Shown: positions 36,596 to 43,386 of the stretch, piece by piece
Numbering within the stretch: position 1 is the first letter of the stretch
Layout: every line of letters starts with the position of its first letter
Assembly (NCBI RefSeq): GCF_000022085.1
Contig: NC_011894.1
Span: 2,383,501 to 2,447,500, forward strand
Direction of reading: 5' to 3'
From: Methylobacterium nodulans ORS 2060
GTDB taxonomy: Bacteria; Pseudomonadota; Alphaproteobacteria; Rhizobiales; Beijerinckiaceae
Length of the DNA: 64,000 bases
Made by a program: the position numbers and the translations under genes
Notes under the pieces: generated by a model
Databases searched by the model: none
What the model saw: only the letters and a program-made list of their open reading frames with translations
What the model was told of the DNA's origin: nothing

Positions 36596-36823
36596 ATGAA
36601 TGCACCGGTGACCGGCATCGCGATCCCCTCCGACAACCCCCGAACCGCCTCCGAGGTCGCAGGCATCCTGCGCGCGCTCGCCGTGCGGCAGGAGGGCATC
36701 GTCATCGTCCGGCGAGAGCGCCAGAGGCCCTGGCACCACATCGCCGCCGCCCGTATCGAGACGCAGTTCGCCACCCTGCACGGCCTGTTCTGCCGAAGAA
36801 CCGGCGCGGCAGGCCAGGAGTGA
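36596..36823 (+). CDS. Small protein of unknown function in the sulfur module
   Basis: 75 residues. It begins MNAPVTGIAIPSDNPRTASE and has a helix-strand pattern (VAGILRALAVRQEGIVIVRR). It starts 59 bases from the divergent DUF2892-like gene and runs into the YeeE/YedE-like gene with a 4-base overlap of possible GTG start and stop, so it is co-transcribed with it. No domain recognised. Confidence 0.5.
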   Translation: MNAPVTGIAIPSDNPRTASEVAGILRALAVRQEGIVIVRRERQRPWHHIAAARIETQFATLHGLFCRRTGAAGQE

Positions 36824-36828
36824 GCCTC

Positions 36829-37254
36829 ATGGACGCCTTCACCCCGCTTCCCGCCCTTCTCGGCGGCCTCATGATCGGCGCTTCCGCCGCGCTGCTGCTC
36901 GTCCTCAACGGGCGCATCGCCGGCATCAGCGGCATCCTCGGCGGGTTGCTGCCGTCGGAGCCCGGCGAGACCGGCTGGCGCATCGCCTTCCTGGCCGGCT
37001 TGGTCCTGGCGCCCCTCGTCTATGCCGGCCTCGGCGGCACCCTGCCGCCGGTCACGGTCGCTGCCTCGTACGCCCTCCTCGCTCTCGCCGGGCTGCTGGT
37101 CGGTTTCGGGGCGAGGCTCGGGGCCGGCTGCACCAGCGGTCACGGCGTGTGCGGCATCGGTCGCGGCTCGCCCCGTTCCCTCGTCGCGACCGGCGTTTTC
37201 GTGGCCGTCGCCGTCCTGACGGTCTTCGTCACCCGCCACCTCATCGGAGCCTGA
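36829..37254 (+). CDS. YeeE/YedE-family membrane protein, first half of a sulfur transporter
   Basis: 141 residues from ATG 36829, chosen because AGGAG lies eight bases before it; a GTG at 36820 is possible. Four hydrophobic segments. The signature Cys motif is GARLGAGCTSGHGVCGIGRG (near residue 100), the conserved Cys-containing loop of YeeE/YedE (thiosulfate or sulfur-moiety transport). It pairs with the next gene, three bases downstream, as the usual split two-gene transporter. Confidence 0.88.
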   Translation: MDAFTPLPALLGGLMIGASAALLLVLNGRIAGISGILGGLLPSEPGETGWRIAFLAGLVLAPLVYAGLGGTLPPVTVAASYALLALAGLLVGFGARLGAGCTSGHGVCGIGRGSPRSLVATGVFVAVAVLTVFVTRHLIGA

Positions 37255-37257
37255 GCC

Positions 37258-37716
37258 ATGTCCAGGATCGTCTCGTCCTTCGCGGTCGGCCTGCTGTTCG
37301 GGCTCGGCCTGCTCGTCTCCGGCATGGCCAACCCGGCCAAGGTCCTGGCCTTTCTCGACGTGACCGGCCGCTGGGACCCGAGCCTCGCCCTCGTCATGGC
37401 GGGGGCCGTCGCGGCCTCGGCCGTCGGCTACCGCGTCGCGCGCCGCCGCGGTCGCCCCGTGCTCGCGCCGCGGCTGGAGATCCCAACCCGGCGCGGCCTC
37501 GACCCACGCCTGCTCATGGGCGCTGCGGTCTTCGGCATCGGATGGGGCTTGGTCGGCCTGTGCCCCGGGCCGGCGCTGACCATCCTGTCGGTCGTGCCGC
37601 TCCAGGCGGCGACCTTCGTAGCCGCCATGGTCGCTGGCATGCTGCTGTTCCGCCTCCTGCCCTCCGCCGGCTCCCGGCCGAATGCGAGGACCTCGCCTGC
37701 GGGCGTGGACGCGTGA
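37258..37716 (+). CDS. YeeE/YedE-family membrane protein, second half (DUF6691-like)
   Basis: 152 residues. Hydrophobic segments VGLLFGLGLLVSGMANPAKV and LALVMAGAVAASAVGYRVAR, and the second Cys loop FGIGWGLVGLCPGPALTILS. The GMxxPxKVxxFLD motif (GMANPAKVLAFLD) is diagnostic of the second half of these split transporters. Three bases after the first half. Together they should move a sulfur species across the inner membrane under control of the ArsR-type regulator. Confidence 0.88.
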   Translation: MSRIVSSFAVGLLFGLGLLVSGMANPAKVLAFLDVTGRWDPSLALVMAGAVAASAVGYRVARRRGRPVLAPRLEIPTRRGLDPRLLMGAAVFGIGWGLVGLCPGPALTILSVVPLQAATFVAAMVAGMLLFRLLPSAGSRPNARTSPAGVDA

Positions 37717-38147
37717 TCCCGGGCTCGGTCGCCTCGGACTTCCGGGGGCTCGATCCTGGCGGTGCCGCTCCCGACCGATAGGGTGAGCGTGTGCTTGCCC
37801 CATGCCGCCGGACTTGTGATTTCGTGATGTATCGCCGGCGCACCTGATCCCGATGCCGCCATTTGCGGAGGACCAGGCTCCGAGCGGGCGCTTGCAGCGC
37901 TGAATCGACCGAAATTGATCTGGCACAATCCTCGTAATGGCTCGTTGCTTTAGAGTGCTCCAAGCCGCTGTGGCTGCCGGTCCGGCGCCCGAGAGCGCGA
38001 CACAGCAAGAGCTGAAGGGCCGTGCCCGATCCAACCGGAGCGGCCGATCCAACCGGAGCAGGCACGGCTCTCGGCTGGCGCCCCTGCGAGCGTTTCGGAT
38101 CGGCCGTGTGCGCCGACCCCGGCACGTCATCTTGGCCGGAGGCAAGG
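37717..38147. other. Spacer before the phosphoribosyltransferase-esterase fusion
   Basis: No gene seen. It holds a direct repeat of about 15 bases (GATCCAACCGGAGC, twice near 38030-38062) and a TTGATCTGGCACAA sequence near 37916 that is half of an FNR/FixK-type box (the right half-site is poor). Promoter region of the fusion gene. Confidence 0.4.
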
Positions 38148-40157
38148 ATGAGCCGACGAGTCTTTCAGAATCGCACCGAAGCGGGACGGGTGCTTGCGGG
38201 CAGGCTCACCGCTTACGCGGGCCGGCCGGACGTCGTCGTTCTGGCTCTCCCGCGCGGCGGCGTTCCGGTGGCGGCCGAGGTTGCGAAGGCGCTTCGCGCG
38301 CACCTCGACGTATTCGTGGTGCGCAAGCTCGGCGTACCCGGACACGAGGAACTCGCGATGGGCGCGATCGCGAGCGGCAACGTCCGCGTGCTCAATTCCG
38401 ACATCGTGTCGTCCCTTGAGATCCCGTCCGCCGTCATCGATGCGGTGGCAGCCCGGGAAGAGGAGGAGTTGCAGCGGCGCGAGCAACTCTATCGGTGCGG
38501 ACAGCCACCCGCAGAGGTGCAAGGGCGCATCGTGATCCTCGTCGATGACGGGCTGGCCACGGGCGCCACGATGCAGGCCGCGATCCAGGCCGTCAGACAA
38601 CGCAATCCGGCGCGGATCATCGTGGCCGTGCCGACCGCGTCCCGGGACACGGTCGAGCGGCTGGAGCGGGAGGCCGACGAGATCGTCTGCGCCATCATTC
38701 CCGAGCCCTTCTGGGCCGTGGGGGCCTCCTACAGGGATTTCACCCAGACGAGCGACGACGAGGTGCGACGGCTGCTCGGCCGGCCCCTGCTCACGCCGGA
38801 GGCCGAGCCCGTCCGGGAGGATCCCGATCCCGCGCTCGTTGCGAGCCTCCGGGAGGCCGTGATCAGCTTGACCGGGGACGCGCGGGATTACGACCCGCTG
38901 ATGGATCTGATCGGGGAGGCGCGGTTCGCCCTCCTGGGAGAGGCCTCGCATGGCACGCACGAATTCTACTGCGAGCGGGCGGAGATCACGAAGCGGCTGA
39001 TCCGGGAGAAAGGCTTCACGGCGGTGGCGATCGAGTCCGACTGGCCGGATGCATGGCGGGTCAACCGCTACGTTCGCGGGGACAGCGAGGATCTCGATGC
39101 CGTCGAGGCGCTCGCGGGTTTCCGGCGCTTCCCGACCTGGATGTGGCGCAACACCGAGATGGTTGCGTTCCTGGAGTGGCTGCGCGCCCACAACCATTCC
39201 CTCCCCCACGGAGCGACCAAGGTCGGTGTCTACGGGATCGATCTCTACAGCCTGCGCGCCTCGATGAAGGCGGTGCTGCACTTCCTCGCATCGGTCGATC
39301 CCGCGGCAGCCGAGCAGGCCCGCGCCCGCTACGCGTGCTTCGACCAGTTCGGCGAGGACTGCCAAGTCTACGGCTTCGTGGCCGGGCTGAACCTCGCGCG
39401 CTCCTGCCAGGATGAGGCCGTCGCGCAGCTTGCGGCGCTGCAGCGCCGGGCGGCAGCCAGTCTGGCCTGGGCTGACAGCATGAACCGCGACGAGGTGTTC
39501 AGCGCAGAGCAGAACGCCCGCGTGGTCAAGAGCGCCGAAGAATATTACCGCACGATGTTCCTCCGCGAGGTCTCGTCCTGGAACCTGCGCGACGGTCACA
39601 TGGCCCAGTGCGTGGAGGCGCTCGTCGCCCATCTCGGCCAGGGCGGGTCCGAGCCGAGGATCGCCGTCTGGGCCCACAACTCGCATCTGGGCGATGCGCG
39701 CGCGACCCAGATGAGCGAGCGCGGCGAGCTGAATCTCGGCCAGTTGCTGCGCGAGCGCTACGGAGACGCGGTGGTGCGGATCGGCCTCACCACCTATGCC
39801 GGAACCGTCGCGGCCGCCTCGGACTGGGGCGCGCCCGTCGAGCGCATGCGCATCTCCCCGGCGCTGCCCGGGAGCTACGAGGCCCTGTTCCACGCCCTCG
39901 GCCTCGGCCGCTTCTGCCTGCCGCTCACGGCCGGGACGCACGCGGCGGAAGCCTTGTGGCCGGCGCGGCTCGAGCGGGCGATCGGGGTCATCTACCGCCC
40001 GGAGGCCGAACGGCAGAGCCACTACGTCCGCGCGCATCTTCCGGACCAGTTCGATGCCGTGCTGCATGTCGACGAGACGCGCGCGGTCACGCCGTTGGAG
40101 ACGACGGCCCTGTGGGAGGCGGGCGACGTGCCGGAGACCTTCCCGGCCGGCTTGTGA
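38148..40157 (+). CDS. Fusion of phosphoribosyltransferase and erythromycin-esterase-type domain
   Basis: 669 residues from ATG 38148, after a GGAGGCAAGG stretch. Residues about 1-215 are a type I phosphoribosyltransferase-like domain: VVLALPRGGVPVAAEVAKAL and the PRPP-binding loop RIVILVDDGLATGATMQAAI. Residues about 240-660 are an EreA/B-like esterase domain: ARFALLGEASHGTHEFYCER with the catalytic Glu-x-x-His, then FTAVAIESDWPDAWRVNRYV and IAVWAHNSHLGDA. The esterase part is often fused or adjacent to such transferase domains in soil bacteria; the true substrate is unknown and macrolide resistance is not implied. Confidence 0.88.
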   Translation: MSRRVFQNRTEAGRVLAGRLTAYAGRPDVVVLALPRGGVPVAAEVAKALRAHLDVFVVRKLGVPGHEELAMGAIASGNVRVLNSDIVSSLEIPSAVIDAVAAREEEELQRREQLYRCGQPPAEVQGRIVILVDDGLATGATMQAAIQAVRQRNPARIIVAVPTASRDTVERLEREADEIVCAIIPEPFWAVGASYRDFTQTSDDEVRRLLGRPLLTPEAEPVREDPDPALVASLREAVISLTGDARDYDPLMDLIGEARFALLGEASHGTHEFYCERAEITKRLIREKGFTAVAIESDWPDAWRVNRYVRGDSEDLDAVEALAGFRRFPTWMWRNTEMVAFLEWLRAHNHSLPHGATKVGVYGIDLYSLRASMKAVLHFLASVDPAAAEQARARYACFDQFGEDCQVYGFVAGLNLARSCQDEAVAQLAALQRRAAASLAWADSMNRDEVFSAEQNARVVKSAEEYYRTMFLREVSSWNLRDGHMAQCVEALVAHLGQGGSEPRIAVWAHNSHLGDARATQMSERGELNLGQLLRERYGDAVVRIGLTTYAGTVAAASDWGAPVERMRISPALPGSYEALFHALGLGRFCLPLTAGTHAAEALWPARLERAIGVIYRPEAERQSHYVRAHLPDQFDAVLHVDETRAVTPLETTALWEAGDVPETFPAGL

Positions 40158-40189
40158 GGCGGCCTCCGCCCCGGTTTGATCCCAGCGGT

Positions 40190-40253
40190 CAAATGACCGT
40201 TGGTTCCGTTCTCGGATTTTTGCCAAGCCTTTGGCTTGGCATCGAAAATTCGA
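40190..40253 (+). repeat. Inverted repeat, left copy, containing a perfect hairpin
   Basis: About 64 bases including ATGACCGTTGGTTCCGTTCT and the perfect palindrome TGCCAAGCC-TTT-GGCTTGGCA. A diverged copy in opposite orientation lies at 41142-41215 (about 80-85 percent alike over the aligned part, which has an extra 14 or so bases in the loop). The pair encloses the dienelactone-hydrolase-like gene. Confidence 0.65.
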
Positions 40254-40317
40254 GACAGGTCGCCGGCCCGATGCAGCAGCATCTAGGGGCCGTTGGTATG
40301 AGTCACGGAGAGCGCGC

Positions 40318-40992
40318 ATGGACGGCCCGTTCGACCTTACGGAACATCAGGTCGCGATCGCGGCGGATTCCGTTGCCCTGGATGCGACCCTCTGCCAGCC
40401 CGGCGGCGCGCATGGAGTCGTCCTCTTCGCGCACGGCTCGGGCAGCAGCCGCTTCAGTCCCCGGAACCGGAGCGTGGCGCGGCGGCTCAACGAGGCAGGC
40501 TTCGCCACGGTGCTGGCTGATCTCCTGACGCCGGACGAGGAGCGCATCGACCGCTCGACGGGACATCTGAGGTTCGACATCGGCTTCCTGGCCGGGCGGC
40601 TCTGCATCATCTCGGACTGGCTCGCGGACCAGCCGACCCTGAGCAACCTGCCGTGCGGCCTCTTCGGCGCCAGCACGGGGGCGGGGGCGGCACTCCTTGC
40701 GGCCACGGCGCGCCCGCGGCGCGTCGGTGCGGTCGTGTCGCGCGGCGGGCGTCCCGATCTCGCGGGAGCAGCACTGTCGCGGGTGGCGGCGCCGACGCTG
40801 CTGATCATCGGCGGGAACGATGTCGAGGTGCTCAAGCTGAACCAGGCCGCACTGTCCCAACTGTGCTGCGTGAAGCAGCTTGCGGTCGTACCGGGAGCGA
40901 CGCACCTCTTCGAAGAGCCCGGTGCGCTCGACAGGGTGGCGCGACTCGCGCGGGACTGGTTCCAGCAGCACCTGCGCGCCGACCGGCCCTGA
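40318..40992 (+). CDS. Dienelactone-hydrolase-like alpha/beta hydrolase
   Basis: 224 residues from ATG 40318. HGVVLFAHGSGSSRFSPRNR gives the oxyanion HG, CGLFGASTGAGAALLAATA holds the GxSxG-type nucleophile Ser (GASTG), TLLIIGGNDVEVLKLNQAAL the acid region, and VPGATHLFEEPGAL the catalytic His. It belongs to the small alpha/beta hydrolases often found next to phosphoribosyltransferase genes in stress or dormancy clusters. It is 160 bases after the fusion gene, in the same direction, but bounded by the inverted repeats. Confidence 0.85.
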   Translation: MDGPFDLTEHQVAIAADSVALDATLCQPGGAHGVVLFAHGSGSSRFSPRNRSVARRLNEAGFATVLADLLTPDEERIDRSTGHLRFDIGFLAGRLCIISDWLADQPTLSNLPCGLFGASTGAGAALLAATARPRRVGAVVSRGGRPDLAGAALSRVAAPTLLIIGGNDVEVLKLNQAALSQLCCVKQLAVVPGATHLFEEPGALDRVARLARDWFQQHLRADRP

Positions 40993-41141
40993 GAATGGGC
41001 CGCACTGCGACCGGCCGAGCCGGCCCTGCCGCCTTTTTGAGGCATATCAACGTAAGCTGGCGGGGCGATGTTATACCAACGGTCCGGGTTGCTGCTGCAG
41101 CGGGTGCTGACGCAGCGGGCTGTTGACCCATCCCGACTGGT

Positions 41142-41215
41142 CGATGCCACGCCAGAGGCTTTGTGAAGAGGCTTGGCGACAATTCGAGAACGGAACCAAT
41201 GGTCACATGAAAATG
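41142..41215 (-). repeat. Inverted repeat, right copy
   Basis: Read on the minus strand it gives TGACCATTGGTTCCGTTCTC, then CGCCAAGCC and GGCGTGGCATCGA, matching the left copy at 40190-40253. The hairpin stem is diverged and its loop is longer, so this copy is the more decayed one. Confidence 0.6.
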
Positions 41216-41248
41216 CCCGTCGGTATTGTTTGGTACGGGAGTCATCGA

Positions 41249-41464
41249 ATGCGCACCTTCGCTGTCGCCTTCCACAAAGTCGTTTCGGACGACACCGGGC
41301 ATGACCGTCGCGTCCTTCAATGGAGGTGCCTCATCCGGTCGTCCTCGGAGATGTTCGCTCTCGCTGAAGCCAAGGCGATGCTGTGTGAACGGCTGGGCGT
41401 GGCCGATTGGCAGATGCGGGCCGACAGCTGCGAGATCCGCGAGATCACCAACCTAGCCGCATGA
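41249..41464 (+). CDS. Small protein of unknown function
   Basis: 71 residues from ATG 41249. It begins RTFAVAFHKVVSDDTGHDRR and has a helical middle (SEMFALAEAKAMLCERLGVA) and two Cys. No family recognised. It lies 12 bases before the next small gene in the same direction, so the two probably share a transcript. Confidence 0.5.
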   Translation: MRTFAVAFHKVVSDDTGHDRRVLQWRCLIRSSSEMFALAEAKAMLCERLGVADWQMRADSCEIREITNLAA

Positions 41465-41476
41465 GGAGCGACCAGG

Positions 41477-41716
41477 ATGAGTTCATCTCTGACCGAGCCC
41501 GTGTACTGGCAGGGACGGCAATGGGCCGTGACCGGCTATGGTATCGAGGCGCTCGACGGCATGTACCACGTTCCTGCTGCGGAGATCGGGTCCGTGGATG
41601 AGAGGCCGCCGCAATGGCTGGACGACCTGTGGCGGCGCTACGGGACGGATCGGAATGACCTGACCGCTGCGGTAGCCGTGGCGCGGAGAGTATTCATCCG
41701 CACGGGAGCGGTGTGA
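41477..41716 (+). CDS. Small soluble protein of unknown function
   Basis: 79 residues with GAGGAGCGACC before the ATG. The sequence (LTEPVYWQGRQWAVTGYGIE, LDDLWRRYGTDRNDLTAAVA) is rich in Trp and Tyr and looks coding. Begins 12 bases after the preceding small gene. No family. Confidence 0.5.
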   Translation: MSSSLTEPVYWQGRQWAVTGYGIEALDGMYHVPAAEIGSVDERPPQWLDDLWRRYGTDRNDLTAAVAVARRVFIRTGAV

Positions 41717-42161
41717 CGAGCCGGCGATGCCGGACAGCAACCCGCGTTCGCTGCCCGTCGAGATCGCGGCGCCTCCGGCCTGCTCTCGGCCGCGGGTCCG
41801 ATGCGTCCCTGTCAGCGCCGGAGGAACTGAGATAAGGCTCGCCAGGACAGCTGGGCCATTGTATCATACGGCATCGCTGTGTGGCCTAGGCCAACCGCAG
41901 TTATGCCCCCCTAGGTTGCAAACTTGCGGCGACTAGCTGATCAAGTGCAGGCCCTCTGCCTCGGATCACAGAATGACCACAATCGCTCCACCATGTCGCC
42001 TTGCGAGATATTGCGGTGACGGAGTTCGGCTCGAGGCGCTTGGCAGCATCGCGCCGTCTCGTGGATTAGGCCAGTCGGCTTAGTTGCATTCTGTTGTGCA
42101 ATGCAGCATACATGATGCGCCGCACAATAGGGCGGTGCGTACCAGCCCTGGAGAAACGTCC
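41717..42161. other. Long promoter region of the phasin gene
   Basis: About 445 bases without a gene. Near the right end is an inverted repeat (42085-42105); the middle shows no other structure. Confidence 0.4.
42085..42105. promoter_or_regulatory. Inverted repeat upstream of the phasin gene, possible PhaR operator
   Basis: TGCATT (42085-42090) and AATGCA (42100-42105) form an inverted repeat, followed by another GCA, 57 bases before the phasin start. PhaR repressors bind TGC/GCA-rich palindromes at phasin promoters, so this is a reasonable operator candidate. Inference only. Confidence 0.35.
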
Positions 42162-42512
42162 ATGACCACCCAGAACCCCTTCGAGGTCCCCGCCGAGCTG
42201 CGCGACTTCGCCGAGAAGAGCGTCGAGCAGGCGCAGAAGGCCGTCACCGCCTTCCTGCAGAACACCCGCAAGATCAACGAGACCTTCCAGTCCTCGTTCA
42301 AGTCTTCGCAGCTTCCCCTCAGCGTCGCTTACACGCGCAGCCTCGACTTCGCCGAGCAGAACGCCAACGCTGCCTTCGAGGTCGCCCACAAGATCATCCG
42401 CGCTCGCGACGTGCAGGAAGCCGCTCAGATCCAGGCTGAGTACGTCCGCTCTCAGATCGCCGCCTTCCAGGCGCAGGCCAAGGAAATCTACGCGGTTCCG
42501 CAGGCTGCGTAA
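42162..42512 (+). CDS. Phasin family protein
   Basis: 116 residues from ATG 42162 with GGAG before it. Phasin_2 pattern: PFEVPAELRDFAEKSVEQAQ, then KAVTAFLQNTRKINETFQSS and LDFAEQNANAAFEVAHKIIR with the ending QAEYVRSQIAAFQAQAKEIY. The protein is all helix, amphipathic and Cys-free. It coats polyhydroxyalkanoate granules and affects their size. A strong hairpin separates it from the next, related gene. Confidence 0.9.
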   Translation: MTTQNPFEVPAELRDFAEKSVEQAQKAVTAFLQNTRKINETFQSSFKSSQLPLSVAYTRSLDFAEQNANAAFEVAHKIIRARDVQEAAQIQAEYVRSQIAAFQAQAKEIYAVPQAA

Positions 42513-42532
42513 CGGGATGTGAACGGCAGGAA

Positions 42533-42559
42533 CCCGCGCCTCGGACAGAGGCGCGGGTC
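42533..42559 (+). terminator. Hairpin between the two phasin-type genes
   Basis: ACCCGCGCCTC (42533-42543) pairs perfectly with GAGGCGCGGGT (42549-42559). No long T-run, so it may cause partial termination or stabilise the upstream phasin message, making it more abundant than the downstream gene's. Confidence 0.55.
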
Positions 42560-42585
42560 TGCCTCTGAAAGAGGAGTGCAGCGAC

Positions 42586-43233
42586 ATGGCAGCACGCCGC
42601 GGCCGACGGTCACCACCGGTCCAGAGGGAAAACTCTATGATCGAGTCAGTGGCTCATGGTGAGCAGTCTACTGAAGCCAGCTTCGAGGGTGAGGCTGCTG
42701 AGCAGCCTGACGCCGGTGAGCAGGCGGCGCACGAAGCGGATCCGGGCAGCAATTCTCAGCCATTGCTCGCTCAGGAGGAGGCACCCGAGGCTCTCGCGCC
42801 GGAAGCTGCACGACTCGAGGCTCCCGAGCCGGAGCAGGTCCCCGAGAACATCATCCCGGAGCCGAAGCCGGAGCCGGTAGCCCTCGAGTCCAGCCCGGCC
42901 GAGGTGGCCGAGCCGCTGCATGACGCGCCCGCTCCGGTCGCGAGCCAGTCACCGGCCGCTCCCGAGACTGCGGCACCGCAGCCCGCTGCCTCTCAGGCCA
43001 GCGCCTCCTCGGTGGCTCGTCGCCTGCTCGACAAGCTGGGCAGCCAGCAGGGCATCTGGCTGTCCTACGTCGAAGGCGAGATCGAAGCGCGGCTTGCCTT
43101 TGCCGGCGCCCTCCAGAACGTGCGGACACCGTCAGATTTGGCCGTGAAGTCAAATGCTGAATACGTGCGGGTGTTGATCTCAAGCAACAACCTCATCGCC
43201 GATTTGCTCGTAAGCCAGATGAGATCAGCGTAA
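42586..43233 (+). CDS. Acidic disordered protein with phasin-like C-terminus
   Basis: 215 residues with GAGGAG before the ATG. Residues 20-140 are a low-complexity acidic Ala/Glu/Pro region (EPEQVPENIIPEPKPEPVAL). The last 75 (ASSVARRLLDKLGSQQGIWL, AGALQNVRTPSDLAVKSNAE, VRVLISSNNLIADLLVSQM) are helical and phasin-like. It follows the phasin gene by 73 bases across a hairpin and may be a granule-associated partner. Function inferred from position and helices. Confidence 0.65.
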   Translation: MAARRGRRSPPVQRENSMIESVAHGEQSTEASFEGEAAEQPDAGEQAAHEADPGSNSQPLLAQEEAPEALAPEAARLEAPEPEQVPENIIPEPKPEPVALESSPAEVAEPLHDAPAPVASQSPAAPETAAPQPAASQASASSVARRLLDKLGSQQGIWLSYVEGEIEARLAFAGALQNVRTPSDLAVKSNAEYVRVLISSNNLIADLLVSQMRSA

Positions 43234-43269
43234 GCTTCTGGCCTCATCTCGCCTGGCGAGCGCCGCCGA

Positions 43270-43305
43270 CGAAGCCGCCCCCGCTGATGATGGGCGGCGG
43301 CTTCG
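43270..43305. terminator. Hairpin between convergent phasin-like gene and maeB
   Basis: CGAAGCCGCC (43270-43279) pairs perfectly with GGCGGCTTCG (43296-43305). Located between two converging stops; no clear T-run. Confidence 0.45.
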
Positions 43306-43386
43306 GTCGCGTGCTCACGCACGCGAGTCCGTCCGGGCGACGTGAACGCCTTATTCTCGTCCGGACATCCGGCACAGGGGGCCGCG

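Noticed and set aside
37910..37930. TTGATCTGGCACAA before the fusion gene as an FNR box
   Set aside because: The right half-site is poor and it is about 220 bases from the start; kept only as a remark in the region entry.
38029..38062. Short direct repeat (about 15 bases, twice) before the fusion gene considered as iterons
   Set aside because: Only two adjacent units and no replication gene nearby; more likely a small tandem duplication.
38148..40157. Macrolide resistance gene
   Set aside because: Esterase-family membership alone does not show macrolide hydrolysis; the phosphoribosyltransferase fusion and hydrolase neighbour point to another, unknown substrate.
38127..40319. 730-codon minus-strand frame opposite the fusion gene
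   Set aside because: Shadow frame; the plus strand has both active-site motifs.
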